DNA of 64,000 nt from Alkalihalobacillus sp. LMS6. GTDB taxonomy: Bacteria; Bacillota; Bacilli; Bacillales; Bacillaceae_D. Below, piece after piece: positions 1 through 8,551 of this stretch. The notes below the pieces were generated by a model that did not search any database, was not told the origin of the DNA, and saw only the letters and a list, made by a program, of their open reading frames with translations. The translations under genes were made by a program, and so were the position numbers. The DNA lies in contig NZ_CP093302.1 in the NCBI RefSeq assembly GCF_024362765.1, positions 244,001 to 308,000 of the forward strand. Reading direction: 5' to 3'. Numbering within the stretch: position 1 is the first letter of the stretch; the number at the start of each line of letters is the position of its first letter.

Positions 1-1351
1 TGAAGCTAGGATTTAGCGAGCCATTTGAAGTCATTGAGCCAAGAACAAATGCAGCGGAATCGGCAGATGTCACAAAGAAGATTCCAACGACGGCGACAGC
101 TAGGATACTAGAAATCATCGTTAATGGCAATTGGTCGAGCATATAGAATAATGTTAATTCCACTTCATCAGTCGCAACGGATGCCATATCAAAGATTCCA
201 CTTAACTGAATATCTAGTGCTGTCCCACCGAAGACAGAAAACCAAATAACTGCCATGACTGTTGGTACAAGCAAGACACCGCCAATAAATTCGCGGATAG
301 TACGGCCTTTCGAAATACGGGCAATAAATAGTCCGACAAATGGGGACCAAGACATATGCCACGCCCAAAAGAAAATTGTATTGGCGCCAAGCCATCCGTC
401 ATCATTATAAGGATCCATTGAAAATGACATCGATACAACATTCGCCACGTAACTACCTAATGTCGTAACCATGCTTTCCAGTAACGTGATGGTTTGACCT
501 GCAAATAATACAAACAACATTAATAGTCCAGCTAAAACCAAATTTAAATTCGTTAATCGTTTAATTCCTTTATTAATACCGCGAACGGCGGAGAATAAAA
601 ATAGGACTGTAATTATTGCAATAATGCTTAATTGTAGTGGTAAACCGTTCTCAAGGGGAGATAAAAAGGAAACACCACCTGATATTTGCAAAGCACTAAT
701 CCCGAATGTCGTAGCGACGCCAGCACAAGTAGAAATAACGGCAAGTAAATCAATCCCTTTTCCCATCCAGCCATCTGTTTTGTTCCCAAGAAGTGGGTAA
801 AAGGCCGAACTAATTAACGCAGGGCGATTTTTTCGAAACTGTACGTAAGCCAGCGTTAAACCAACGACTGAGAAAGCTCCCCACGCGTGCAGTCCCCAAT
901 GAAATACCCCGTAACGAAGACCGACTTCTGCAGCATCTCCGCCTTCCTCAGGTAAGCTAAATGAGTAACCAGGAGGTTGATCTGCGTAATATAAAATAGG
1001 TTCAGCTACACCGAAGAAAACGAAGCCTACACCAAGTCCAGCGGCAAACAGCATCCCAACCCATGAAATAAACGAATGCTCCGGTCGATCGTTGTCTTTT
1101 CCAAGTCTTAATTTACCAAATGGAGAAAGCGCGACAACTAACCCAAATACAATAAACAAACTGGCAATGGTCATGTAAAACCAGCCGAAATTCTCAATAA
1201 TCCAGTCAAGTGCTGTGTCCGCTGTAGCAGCCAAATGACTCGGGCTAATAATCCCCCACAAGACAAATAACACGATGATAATCGTTGAAGAGATTAACAC
1301 AAAGGGAGAAGCTTGTTCTTTAATACTTTCTTTGTTCGGTGTACTAGCCAT
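1..1351 (-). CDS. BCCT family betaine/choline/carnitine transporter (3' end outside window)
   Basis: The reading frame is open from an ATG at 1351 to the window edge (450 codons seen), so the C-terminus is missing. An AAGGAG site lies 9 bases before the ATG. The protein has many hydrophobic segments and two stretches typical of the BCCT family: a glycine-rich segment with GMLFAAGLGVGFVFFGVAEP, and WAWHMSWSPFVGLFIAR followed by SKGRTIREF in the central substrate-binding region. BCCT carriers import quaternary-ammonium osmolytes with Na+ or H+ and sit in the cytoplasmic membrane. The substrate cannot be told from sequence, but an OpuD-like glycine betaine role would fit a salt- or alkali-tolerant Bacillaceae. 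Neighbours give no further hint. Confidence 0.93.
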   Translation of the reverse strand, partial: MASTPNKESIKEQASPFVLISSTIIIVLFVLWGIISPSHLAATADTALDWIIENFGWFYMTIASLFIVFGLVVALSPFGKLRLGKDNDRPEHSFISWVGMLFAAGLGVGFVFFGVAEPILYYADQPPGYSFSLPEEGGDAAEVGLRYGVFHWGLHAWGAFSVVGLTLAYVQFRKNRPALISSAFYPLLGNKTDGWMGKGIDLLAVISTCAGVATTFGISALQISGGVSFLSPLENGLPLQLSIIAIITVLFLFSAVRGINKGIKRLTNLNLVLAGLLMLFVLFAGQTITLLESMVTTLGSYVANVVSMSFSMDPYNDDGWLGANTIFFWAWHMSWSPFVGLFIARISKGRTIREFIGGVLLVPTVMAVIWFSVFGGTALDIQLSGIFDMASVATDEVELTLFYMLDQLPLTMISSILAVAVVGIFFVTSADSAAFVLGSMTSNGSLNPSF

Positions 1352-1887
1352 AAGCAACAGCTCCTTATAAAATTTTTTTATACTATGTAAAACATTTTGC
1401 ATACCGATACCCATACCCTAACAGAACAAAAAAACAACATCAATTTTAAAAATACACAATAGTTAATTAAATTCCCTGAGTGAAAAGTATACTCGAAAAC
1501 GGTGAAAAGCCAAGAGTAATGTTAGCGAAGGAGTTGAGGCATTGCCCGCGGTAAAGAAGACACCGTGAGCGCAAGTGATAACGTAGCGCAAACGGATGTC
1601 GCGCTTGTGCCTGTGGTAAAAGTCTCCATCCGCGCGATAAGTGATGAATATCATTTGAGGTCGTCATATCTTTTGATATGTATCCATAGAAGGCCTTTTA
1701 TAGTGCGGGAAAGACATGCTTCTAGCAAATCATTAACAATCTTAATAGGCGTAGCGTAATCTATGTAGAAATTGGTATGAATTTGTAGATGAAAAATCGT
1801 GAAATGCCCGTTGACTTTCTTTCTCAAGGGGAGTAATATTCATCTTAGATTTTTTTAAAACTACGATAAAAAAAGGAGATAGTCATC
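1352..1887. other. Gene-free region with imperfect tandem repeat
   Basis: No convincing gene. Short overlapping open frames around 1463-1759 on both strands lack ribosome sites and family resemblance. The middle (about 1500-1660) is visibly richer in G+C than its AT-rich flanks and holds two diverged copies of one block. The right part should hold the promoter of the hydrolase at 1888. Confidence 0.5.
1513..1626. repeat. Two diverged tandem copies of a ~58-bp block
   Basis: The block beginning near 1513 (core GTTAGCGAAG, then GCCCGCGGTAAAGAAGACACC) recurs about 60 bases later (core CGTAGCGCAAACGG, then GCCTGTGGTAAAAGTCTCC). I judge the match by eye at roughly 60-65% with small gaps. It could be a decayed repeat-protein gene, a genome-wide intergenic repeat or part of a small RNA. 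Confidence 0.4.
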
Positions 1888-2751
1888 ATGGAGAGAGGCG
1901 TTGCTTCTTTTACGTATGAGGATTTGACTTTAGAGTATTCGATTACGGGAGAAGGAGAACCGATATTATATTTGCATGGTGGTCATTCCAATTGTTTAGA
2001 ACAACTTGGCCTAGAAGAACTTGTTGAACAAGGGTATTCGGTTATCATCCCCTCAAGAGCAGGATACGGCCATACGTCGAAAAGAATCGGAAAATCATTA
2101 GAAACAGCGTGCAGTTTTTATGTTGAATTATTAAATGAGCTGCATATTGATCAAGTACATGTCATTGCTGCTTCAACTGGAGGCCCTTCTGGCATTTACT
2201 TAGCAAGTCATTATCCAGAACGTGTAAAAACGTTTACGTTACAAGGTGCGGTGACGAAGCCGTGGAAAGAATCGAGAAAACGTGACGCACTATTCAGTCG
2301 TTTCTTGTTTTATCCATATGTGGAGAAGTTTGTCTGGAAAGGTGTATCAAGTGTAGCGCGCTTTTCACCAGACTTTGCGTTTAAAACGATTGCACCCTTG
2401 TACAGTAAACTTCCTTATAAAGAAATTAAAGAACGGACGTTATCAAGAGATTGGTATTTATTTGACCGCATGACAGAATTTCAGCGTTCTGGTCATGGAT
2501 TTTGGATTGATTTACACCAAATAAAAGGTTCACTTGAACAAGAGCTTGATTCGATTCAAGCACCAACGTTAATTGTTCATAGTATCAATGATGCCATTGT
2601 GCCGCTCGATCATGCTGAGTATGCGAAAGGGCATATTCAATCCTCAAAATTATGTTGTTTAAACACGTGGGGCCATTTACTTTCTTTAGGTAAAGGGTCA
2701 GAGGACCATAATAATGAAGTAATTGGTTTTTTAAATCACCACTCGGCATAA
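1888..2751 (+). CDS. Alpha/beta hydrolase
   Basis: A 287-residue protein of alpha/beta-hydrolase fold, close to the usual family length, starting at ATG after AAAAAAGGAGATAGTC. Visible landmarks are the oxyanion-hole segment LHGGHSN (around residue 29), a nucleophile elbow AASTGGPSG (Ser near residue 96), an acid segment HSINDAIVP (Asp) and the catalytic His in TWGHLLSLG near the C-terminus, so the triad appears complete. There is no signal peptide, so it is probably cytoplasmic. Substrate is unknown; related proteins include esterases, haloperoxidase-like and C-C hydrolases. It is a single-gene unit with its own terminator. Confidence 0.88.
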   Translation: MERGVASFTYEDLTLEYSITGEGEPILYLHGGHSNCLEQLGLEELVEQGYSVIIPSRAGYGHTSKRIGKSLETACSFYVELLNELHIDQVHVIAASTGGPSGIYLASHYPERVKTFTLQGAVTKPWKESRKRDALFSRFLFYPYVEKFVWKGVSSVARFSPDFAFKTIAPLYSKLPYKEIKERTLSRDWYLFDRMTEFQRSGHGFWIDLHQIKGSLEQELDSIQAPTLIVHSINDAIVPLDHAEYAKGHIQSSKLCCLNTWGHLLSLGKGSEDHNNEVIGFLNHHSA

Positions 2752-2757
2752 ATAATG

Positions 2758-2796
2758 AGAGCTCTGCTTTTACTTAAGTGGAGCTCTTTTTGTCTT
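2758..2796 (+). terminator. Rho-independent terminator of the hydrolase
   Basis: AGAGCTC and GAGCTCT arms (2758-2764 and 2781-2787) are followed by a T-rich run, just after the stop codon. Confidence 0.75.
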
Positions 2797-3078
2797 TTTT
2801 TTGAAGCGAAGGAAAACAAAGTCCACTTTTTCTGTTGTCGAAAAACCGCTTGGTAAACGCTTTTTTACGTATAAACGTGATCCGATATGTGTAAAAAGAC
2901 TATTGTAGAAATGATTCTTAGTATTTTAACTTTTTTAGAACGCATTGACTTCCTGTGCGCGTTTTCTTAAGCTGAATCTTGTCAGCTTTTTTATTTTTTT
3001 GAGGAAACGTGCAACAATCTCATATTAAAGGGAATAGTAAGGCGCAAAGAGTGACTAACTCGCGTCGGGGAGGCTAAT
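2797..3078. other. Leader region of the nucleoside transporter
   Basis: About 280 bases with no gene. I looked for a purine riboswitch, common ahead of nucleoside transporters, and did not find its conserved core. A CTGAATCTTGTCAGCTTTTTTATTTTTTT stretch (written here only to locate about 2971-3000) is T-rich after a short AGCTGA...TCAGCT stem and could be an attenuator or terminator. Confidence 0.35.
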
Positions 3079-4302
3079 ATGAACGTATTATGGGGTATTA
3101 TGGGTATTGTCATTTTACTCGCCTTTGCTTTTTTATTATCCACAAATAAGAAAGCGATTAACTGGCGAACAGTTTTGACTGCTCTAGCGTTACAAATTGC
3201 ATTCGCATTCATTGTTTTATGGACGGACACAGGAAGTTTTGTCTTGGAACAAGTAACTCGCGGCGTACAAGCTGCAATTGATACATCAGGTGCAGGGATT
3301 AATATGGTATTTGGTGGGATATTTGAAGTAGAAGGAGTCGGAATGATTTTTGCATTCCAAGTCTTACCAGTAATTATTTTCTTCTCTGCCGTTATTAGTA
3401 TTTTATACCACTATGGCATTATGCAATTTATTGTTAAATATCTTGGAGGCGGAATTTCTCGTTTATTAAAAACAAGCCGTGCTGAATCGGTCTCAGCAAC
3501 AGGGAATATCTTTGTTGGACAGACAGAAGCACCTTTAATGATTAAACCTTATTTAGGAAAAATGACTGCTTCTGAACTTTTTGCCGTCATGACTGGTGGT
3601 ATGGCAACTGTTGCAGGTTCAGTTATGGCTGGTATTTCATTAATGGGCGTACCCCTGGAATACTTAATTGCGGCAACGTTTATGTCTGCTCCAGGTGGAC
3701 TATTGATGGCGAAAATGATTGTGCCAGAAACGGAAATTAGTGAAACAAAAGATGGAATTAATCTTAAAGTAGAGCGGGAATCCCGCAACTTTATTGATGC
3801 AGCATCGAATGGTGCACTTGACGGCTTAAAGCTTGCTTTAAACGTTGGTGCGATGCTTATTGCATTCGTTTCTTTAATTGCGTTAGTGAATTTATTGTTA
3901 TCGTTTGTCGGAAACGATATTCTCGGTCTTGGTGTAGTGACACTTGAACAAATTCTTGGCTATGCGTTTGCACCAGTTGCTTGGATAATTGGTGTTCCTT
4001 GGACTGAAGCGTTAGAAGCAGGTTCGTTTATTGGTCAAAAAACGATCATTAATGAATTTATTGGGTTTGAAGCACTAATGTCCGGCGCAGACCAATTGTC
4101 TGAGCGTACGTTTATCATTACGGCATTTGCTCTTTGTGGATTTGCGAACCTGAGCTCGATCGCAATCTTGCTTGGTGGTCTTGGCGGTATGATTCCAGAA
4201 CGTCGTTCACTTATTGCAAAATACGGTGTAAAAGCATTAATCGCCGCTACACTTGTTAACTTAATGAATGCTACCATTGCCGGAATGTTAATTGGCGGGT
4301 AG
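3079..4302 (+). CDS. nupC: NupC/CNT family nucleoside transporter
   Basis: A 407-residue polytopic membrane protein, the usual length for bacterial concentrative nucleoside transporters. Family features visible are an N-terminal hydrophobic pair, the central GMIFAFQVLPVIIFFSA segment, GQTEAPLMIKPY (the conserved G-x-x-E-x-P substrate/ion motif near residue 155) and the C-terminal FALCGFANLSSIAI segment (the conserved N-S-S-type motif). It symports nucleosides with H+ or Na+ across the cytoplasmic membrane. The start is supported by GGGGAGG just upstream. A strong terminator follows, so it is a monocistron. Confidence 0.94.
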   Translation: MNVLWGIMGIVILLAFAFLLSTNKKAINWRTVLTALALQIAFAFIVLWTDTGSFVLEQVTRGVQAAIDTSGAGINMVFGGIFEVEGVGMIFAFQVLPVIIFFSAVISILYHYGIMQFIVKYLGGGISRLLKTSRAESVSATGNIFVGQTEAPLMIKPYLGKMTASELFAVMTGGMATVAGSVMAGISLMGVPLEYLIAATFMSAPGGLLMAKMIVPETEISETKDGINLKVERESRNFIDAASNGALDGLKLALNVGAMLIAFVSLIALVNLLLSFVGNDILGLGVVTLEQILGYAFAPVAWIIGVPWTEALEAGSFIGQKTIINEFIGFEALMSGADQLSERTFIITAFALCGFANLSSIAILLGGLGGMIPERRSLIAKYGVKALIAATLVNLMNATIAGMLIGG

Positions 4303-4307
4303 TATAG

Positions 4308-4338
4308 AAAAAGACAGTCGGTAGACTGTCTTTTTTTC
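4308..4338 (+). terminator. Terminator after nucleoside transporter
   Basis: AAAAAGACAGTC and GACTGTCTTTTT form a perfect 12-bp stem with a 4-base loop, then more Ts. Confidence 0.92.
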
Positions 4339-4355
4339 TTAGAAAAGGAGTGCTT

Positions 4356-4826
4356 ATGATGCAAATCAAACTTATACGCGCAACAGTTGCAGACGCACAA
4401 GAAATTCTTTCCCTACAAAAACTCGCTTATCAAAGTGAAGCAGAGATTTATAACGATTATACGATTTTGCCTTTACATGAAACTGTTAATGATGCGGAGC
4501 AAGCGTTTGAGACCCATCATATTTTAAAAGCGGTCAATGAACAAAATGAAATTGTAGGATCGGTTAGAGGAAAACATGAAGACGGTACGACGAATATTGG
4601 AAAACTTATGGTTCATCCATCTGCACAAAATCAAGGGCTAGGAAGAAAGCTAATGACTGCCATTGAGCAAGCGTTACCTGCTACGACCTATAAACTTTTC
4701 ACGGGTTCAAAAAGTGAGAAAAACCTTGCCCTCTATCAAAAGCTTGGGTATGAAATTGTCTCACATGCTCAATTACCGGGAGAAGCGACTGTGTTTGCCT
4801 TTTTGGAAAAGCGTACAATTTCGTAG
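4356..4826 (+). CDS. GNAT family N-acetyltransferase
   Basis: About 156 residues with the GNAT fold: N-terminal IRATVADAQEILSLQ, a central beta-4/5 segment IGKLMVHPSAQNQGLGRKLM holding the acetyl-CoA loop (Q-N-Q-G-L-G), and a C-terminal ALYQKLGYE segment. ATG at 4356 or 4359 fits the AAGGAG at 4345-4350; an upstream GTG at 4350 overlaps that site and is unlikely. It acetylates an unknown amine. It stands alone between the transporter terminator and the YkuK-like gene. Confidence 0.88.
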   Translation: MMQIKLIRATVADAQEILSLQKLAYQSEAEIYNDYTILPLHETVNDAEQAFETHHILKAVNEQNEIVGSVRGKHEDGTTNIGKLMVHPSAQNQGLGRKLMTAIEQALPATTYKLFTGSKSEKNLALYQKLGYEIVSHAQLPGEATVFAFLEKRTIS

Positions 4827-4889
4827 GTTTTTTTATTCTTTTCTCGCATAGAATAGAAGAGGTCAGAAGGTGAGTGGGGTTGGCATAAG

Positions 4890-5369
4890 ATGTCAATGGG
4901 GCATGATTGGAACACAGAGAATCAAGCGCTATTTGCGGATGTACTTGAGAAAGTTGCTGTTCAAATGAATCATCATTTGAGTCTCCCGCATATCATTGTT
5001 GGTACGGATTCCCAAGTTCATGGGCAAACAACGCGATTTGTTACAGGTGTGGTCATAACGTCTTCATCTTACAAGAGATGGACCTATACGTTGCGAGTGA
5101 CAAAGCCTTTTAAAATTCGTTCAATCTATAGTCGCCTACTTTATGAAACGCTCTTAACGGAGTCGCTTCTCTCAGAATTGTATATGGCGTACCGAGAAAG
5201 GGTTGGAATTCGTTTTGAAGCACATTTAGATATAAGCGGCTCAGCTCAACACGATTCATCTCGCTATATGGAAGAATTAAGAAGCCGGTTAAATCGAGTA
5301 GGTTTTCCAACAAGAATTAAACCGTTTGCTTATGTAGCAAGCTGTTACGCCAATCGATATACAAAATAA
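4890..5369 (+). CDS. YkuK-like ribonuclease H-like family protein
   Basis: A 159-residue soluble protein that resembles the Bacillus YkuK/DUF458 family, whose members have an RNase H-like fold. The GTDSQVH segment near residue 38 and the LDIS segment near 114 supply the acidic residues expected in such a fold. The conserved PFAYVASCYANRYTK C-terminus is characteristic. Start is ATG at 4890 (or 4896) after a GGGG-containing site. Biological role is not established; it is often linked to sporulating Bacilli. It converges on the CotD-like gene and shares its terminator. Confidence 0.82.
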   Translation: MSMGHDWNTENQALFADVLEKVAVQMNHHLSLPHIIVGTDSQVHGQTTRFVTGVVITSSSYKRWTYTLRVTKPFKIRSIYSRLLYETLLTESLLSELYMAYRERVGIRFEAHLDISGSAQHDSSRYMEELRSRLNRVGFPTRIKPFAYVASCYANRYTK

Positions 5370-5396
5370 ACCGCCACGATTAGCGAGGCGGTCTTT
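5370..5396. terminator. Shared terminator overlapping the end of the CotD-like gene
   Basis: ACCGCC (5370-5375) pairs with GGCGGT (5387-5392), followed by CTTTT on the plus strand and TTTATTTTG-type sequence on the minus strand. The plus-side arm is also the coding sequence for the last Pro-Pro-Arg of the minus-strand gene. Confidence 0.78.
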
Positions 5397-5583
5397 TCCA
5401 AGGATGTTGAGGGTTCACCGGTGGTGGTGGTAGCTCTCGGTTCACAGTTGATTCTGTGTGAGGATAAGTGTGAACGTGTCGATAAACTTTATTTGTTACA
5501 TAATGGGTCAACACCGGCTGAATTTCTTGAACAACATACTCTTCTACATGAGGCCTCCTGGGGGGCATAGGTTTGCGGAACAT
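5380..5583 (-). CDS. CotD family spore coat protein
   Basis: A 67-residue protein rich in Pro, His, Arg and Val, starting with MFRKPMPPRRPHVEEYVVQE. Its layout (basic Pro-rich head, HYVTNKVYRHVHTYPHTES core with regularly spaced His/Tyr, Pro-rich tail) matches the CotD inner coat protein family. An AAAGGAGG site lies 9 bases before the ATG. In Bacillus, CotD is made in the mother cell under SigK, and the upstream sequence has a plausible SigK-type promoter. It shows the organism makes endospores. Confidence 0.82.
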   Translation of the reverse strand: MFRKPMPPRRPHVEEYVVQEIQPVLTHYVTNKVYRHVHTYPHTESTVNRELPPPPVNPQHPWKRPPR

Positions 5584-5608
5584 CTATACACACCTCCTTT
5601 GTTATTCA

Positions 5609-5636
5609 CAGTCTATGTAAATAAGGATAAAAAGGT
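5609..5636 (-). promoter_or_regulatory. Candidate SigK promoter of the CotD-like gene
   Basis: On the minus strand, ACC (5636-5634) lies 16 bases before CATAGACTG (5617-5609), close to the SigK pattern AC-N16-CATAnnnT. By-eye match only. Confidence 0.4.
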
Positions 5637-5653
5637 ATAGGCAACACGTGAAA

Positions 5654-5685
5654 AAAACCGTTTCGCTATTAGCGAAACGGTTTTT
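5654..5685 (-). terminator. Terminator of the AI-2E family permease
   Basis: A perfect stem ACCGTTTCGCT / AGCGAAACGGT with a 3-base loop, flanked by A and T runs. It could stop transcripts from either side. Confidence 0.92.
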
Positions 5686-5687
5686 CG

Positions 5688-6800
5688 TTAAATCTTTTTC
5701 GGCGTAGACCGCATTCGAATGCGAATTAAGCGGTATGTGTGTTGGACGATTACTTTACCAACCGCATAAGTCGGCACAGCTAGTAAGATGCCGATAAATC
5801 CTGCTAGTTGACTGGCGACAAGTAAGACGAAAATAATCGTTAGTGGATGTACAGAAAGTTGTCGACCCATAATTTGCGGGGAGAAGACGTTACTTTCAAT
5901 TTGTTGTATAACGACAACACCAGCAATAACAAGCAATGCCGTTAGTGGTGAGTCAAATAGTGCAACGACAACCGCTGGTGCTGTACCGATCCATGGTCCA
6001 ATAAACGGAATAACGTTTGTGAACAAGGCGACAATGGCTAAAATCAAGGCATAATCTAACCCTAAGATTAAATACCAGATTAAGCAAAGGACCCCGACAC
6101 ATGCACTTACAAGAAGCTGTCCTTGTATATAGCCACTTAGAGCACTATCCAGATCATTAAGCACTCGCTTTCCTTCTTCTTGTTCTCTTGCTGGAAATTG
6201 ATTAATGACCATCATTGGTGCTTTATTTCCTTCTTTCAGCATGTAAAACAGGACGAAAGGAATGATGACCGCAACAATGACTACGTTGGCAACAGCGCCA
6301 ATAAATGAGCCGATACTATCGAGTGCAGATTCAAGATACCCCTGGAAGTTTTCCGTTATTGTATTCGAGATATTTTCTAAAGACAGATCCATTGTATCCA
6401 TCGCATTTTGAAACGCTTGTGTATCCTGGAGACTTTCGAAAAAGTCTTGGACCATATTTGCGTATCTCGGAATATTGTTGATAAAGGACATGATTTGGGT
6501 TTGAATAATTGGACCTATGTACAAAATCGCGCCTGTTAACAACCCAAGCAAAGCAAGAAATACAATTAAAATGGAAATGCCTCGATGAATTTTTTTACTT
6601 AGGATATTCACAAAAGGTCGTAACAAGTAATAAATAATCAGTGCGATTACAATTGGTGCAAACAGCGTTTGAAACAGAACCGCGATCGGTCTAAAAATAA
6701 AATCAACGAGTGATCCTAAGTAGACAATTAAAAATATAATAATGATCCAACAAGCAAAACGAAACGCTTTACTATCCATCACGGTGAGCCAGGCCTCCAT
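5688..6800 (-). CDS. AI-2E family (UPF0118) transporter
   Basis: A 370-residue membrane protein of the AI-2E exporter-like superfamily (YueF/YubA/YtvI-type). It has two N-terminal membrane segments, a pair after residue 75, a soluble amphipathic stretch from about 110 to 170, and five or more C-terminal segments ending in the typical QIMGRQLSVHPLTIIFVLL region, where the family is most conserved. Family members include Na+/H+ antiporters in alkaliphiles and autoinducer exporters; the substrate here is unknown. Start is uncertain: ATG at 6800 has a poor site, whereas GGATGGAGG inside the first codons would suit the GTG/ATG at codons 7-8. Confidence 0.88.
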   Translation of the reverse strand: MEAWLTVMDSKAFRFACWIIIIFLIVYLGSLVDFIFRPIAVLFQTLFAPIVIALIIYYLLRPFVNILSKKIHRGISILIVFLALLGLLTGAILYIGPIIQTQIMSFINNIPRYANMVQDFFESLQDTQAFQNAMDTMDLSLENISNTITENFQGYLESALDSIGSFIGAVANVVIVAVIIPFVLFYMLKEGNKAPMMVINQFPAREQEEGKRVLNDLDSALSGYIQGQLLVSACVGVLCLIWYLILGLDYALILAIVALFTNVIPFIGPWIGTAPAVVVALFDSPLTALLVIAGVVVIQQIESNVFSPQIMGRQLSVHPLTIIFVLLVASQLAGFIGILLAVPTYAVGKVIVQHTYRLIRIRMRSTPKKI

Positions 6801-6960
6801 CCAATAAATCTTTATTTACTATGTGTATTCAAAAGAGAGTAGTAAAAATACTATATCATAAAATAGCAGAAATCCAATGAAATATCTATTCTGCTTGTTT
6901 GAAGTTGCCGCAAGCGGGAATATCCATGAATACGATGATCGAATAAAAAGGGTGAGCGCA

Positions 6961-8493
6961 ATGCGAATAGTAACCGGAGAAGAAATGGCGAGTGTAGAAG
7001 CGATCACGATGAACAAAATTGGCTTACCAGGCGTTGTGTTGATGGAAAATGCAGGAAGAGAGATTGCACGTAAATTAATCGAGCAATATGGTCATAAACG
7101 CTACCTAATCTTAATTGGTGCAGGCAACAATGGTGGAGATGGATTTGTTGTGGCGCGGATGCTAAGAGAGCAAGGAATTCAAGTTATTACATGTATCGTG
7201 GCTGAAGAACATCAATATACAGGCGATGCAAAATTGCATAAACGAATTTACGAACAAAGTGGCTACAGGTGGAAATACTGGCATGACCTTGAACCGGACT
7301 GGATGGAGATCCTGTGTCATATCGACGTCATTGTAGACGCAATGCTTGGAACAGGCGTACGAGGAGCTCTTAAAGACCCGTATCCTGAGATTATAGAAAA
7401 AGTAAATCAGTCGCAACGAGATATTGTGTCAATTGATCTCCCTAGTGGTGTACCTGCGGATGAATCAGAATTTGATTATGAGCCGATTCAGGCTGATCAA
7501 ACGTATTGTTTACAGTTAATGAAGCTCAGCTACTTTTTAGAAGCAACAAAACCGTTTTATGGAAAAACGGACGTGTTGCCTATTGGTGTGCCACCAGCAA
7601 CCTTTAAGCACCTTGAAAAGCAACGCTGTATTTGGGGAGAAGAGGAAGTGTTTAATAGTTGGCTAAAGCCAAGTTCATTTGCACATAAAGGAAAGAATGG
7701 ACGAGTCGGAATTATCGCTGGACATCAAGACATGCCTGGAGCGGCAAGTCTCGTTACGAGTGCTGCTGTACAAAGTGGCGCCGGTTTAACAACGGTTGCT
7801 GCTGTCACATCGGTAAAATCACTCGTATCTTCCCATGTGAAAGAAGCGATGTTTGCGACATTTACGGAACGAGAGGGGCACCTTGAACCAACAGAAGAGG
7901 AGCTTCTGCAGTTCTATGAAAACAAAGATGTCTTAACGATAGGACCTGGTATTGGGCGAGGCGATTCAATCAAAAAGATTGTTGCTCATGCTATTGAATA
8001 TTTTGAGGGAACCTTACTTTTAGATGCTGATGCATTACATTGTATAAATGAATGTTTATCTTTAATCCGCGAACGTTCGGCGCCCCTTATCATTACGCCT
8101 CATCCAGGTGAAATGTCGATGTTGACGAATGTGGATACAGGGCAAATTAAGAAACGTCGTTTTGAAATCGCTGAGGCGTTTGCAAGAGAGAATGGCATTT
8201 ATGTAGTCTTAAAAGGACCTCACACGATCGTAGCAATGCCAAATGGGTTTATTACTGTGAATATGTCGGGAAATGAAGGCTTGGCAAAGGGTGGAACAGG
8301 CGATGTGCTAACGGGGATTATCACTGCGCTTGCTGCTAGGCAAACTACTCAAGTCGCACTCTCCACTTCTGTTTATTTACATGGGTATGCAGCTGATTTA
8401 TTTAAGAAAGATTCTTGGAGTGCTGACAATATCACACCAAGTTATCTCATTGAAAAACTTCCAGAAGCATTTAAAGTATTCACAACCAAGTAG
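6961..8493 (+). CDS. nnrD: Bifunctional NAD(P)H-hydrate epimerase / ADP-dependent NAD(P)H-hydrate dehydratase
   Basis: A 510-residue fusion enzyme that repairs damaged (hydrated) NADH and NADPH. The N-terminal YjeF-type epimerase domain (about 1-215) shows GAGNNGGDGFVVAR, VDAMLGTG and SIDLPSG. The C-terminal ribokinase-like dehydratase domain (about 225-510) shows GPGIGRG, LDADAL, TPHPGEM and the phosphate loop GGTGDVLTG. Start: the open frame extends upstream to 6877, but AAAGGGTGA just before ATG 6961 and the conserved MRIVTGEEM beginning support 6961. It is cytosolic and transcribed alone. Confidence 0.94.
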   Translation: MRIVTGEEMASVEAITMNKIGLPGVVLMENAGREIARKLIEQYGHKRYLILIGAGNNGGDGFVVARMLREQGIQVITCIVAEEHQYTGDAKLHKRIYEQSGYRWKYWHDLEPDWMEILCHIDVIVDAMLGTGVRGALKDPYPEIIEKVNQSQRDIVSIDLPSGVPADESEFDYEPIQADQTYCLQLMKLSYFLEATKPFYGKTDVLPIGVPPATFKHLEKQRCIWGEEEVFNSWLKPSSFAHKGKNGRVGIIAGHQDMPGAASLVTSAAVQSGAGLTTVAAVTSVKSLVSSHVKEAMFATFTEREGHLEPTEEELLQFYENKDVLTIGPGIGRGDSIKKIVAHAIEYFEGTLLLDADALHCINECLSLIRERSAPLIITPHPGEMSMLTNVDTGQIKKRRFEIAEAFARENGIYVVLKGPHTIVAMPNGFITVNMSGNEGLAKGGTGDVLTGIITALAARQTTQVALSTSVYLHGYAADLFKKDSWSADNITPSYLIEKLPEAFKVFTTK

Positions 8494-8551
8494 TGAAAAT
8501 CTAAAGGTTGGGGAATACTTTATCTATCATATTTAAAGGAGCCAACACAAA

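Noticed and set aside
1463-1759. Three short overlapping open frames on both strands
   Set aside because: No start sites and the frames overlap in a repeat; not convincing genes.
2797-3078. Purine riboswitch before the nucleoside transporter
   Set aside because: The conserved core helices and joining sequences are not present; only a short stem and T-rich stretch are seen.
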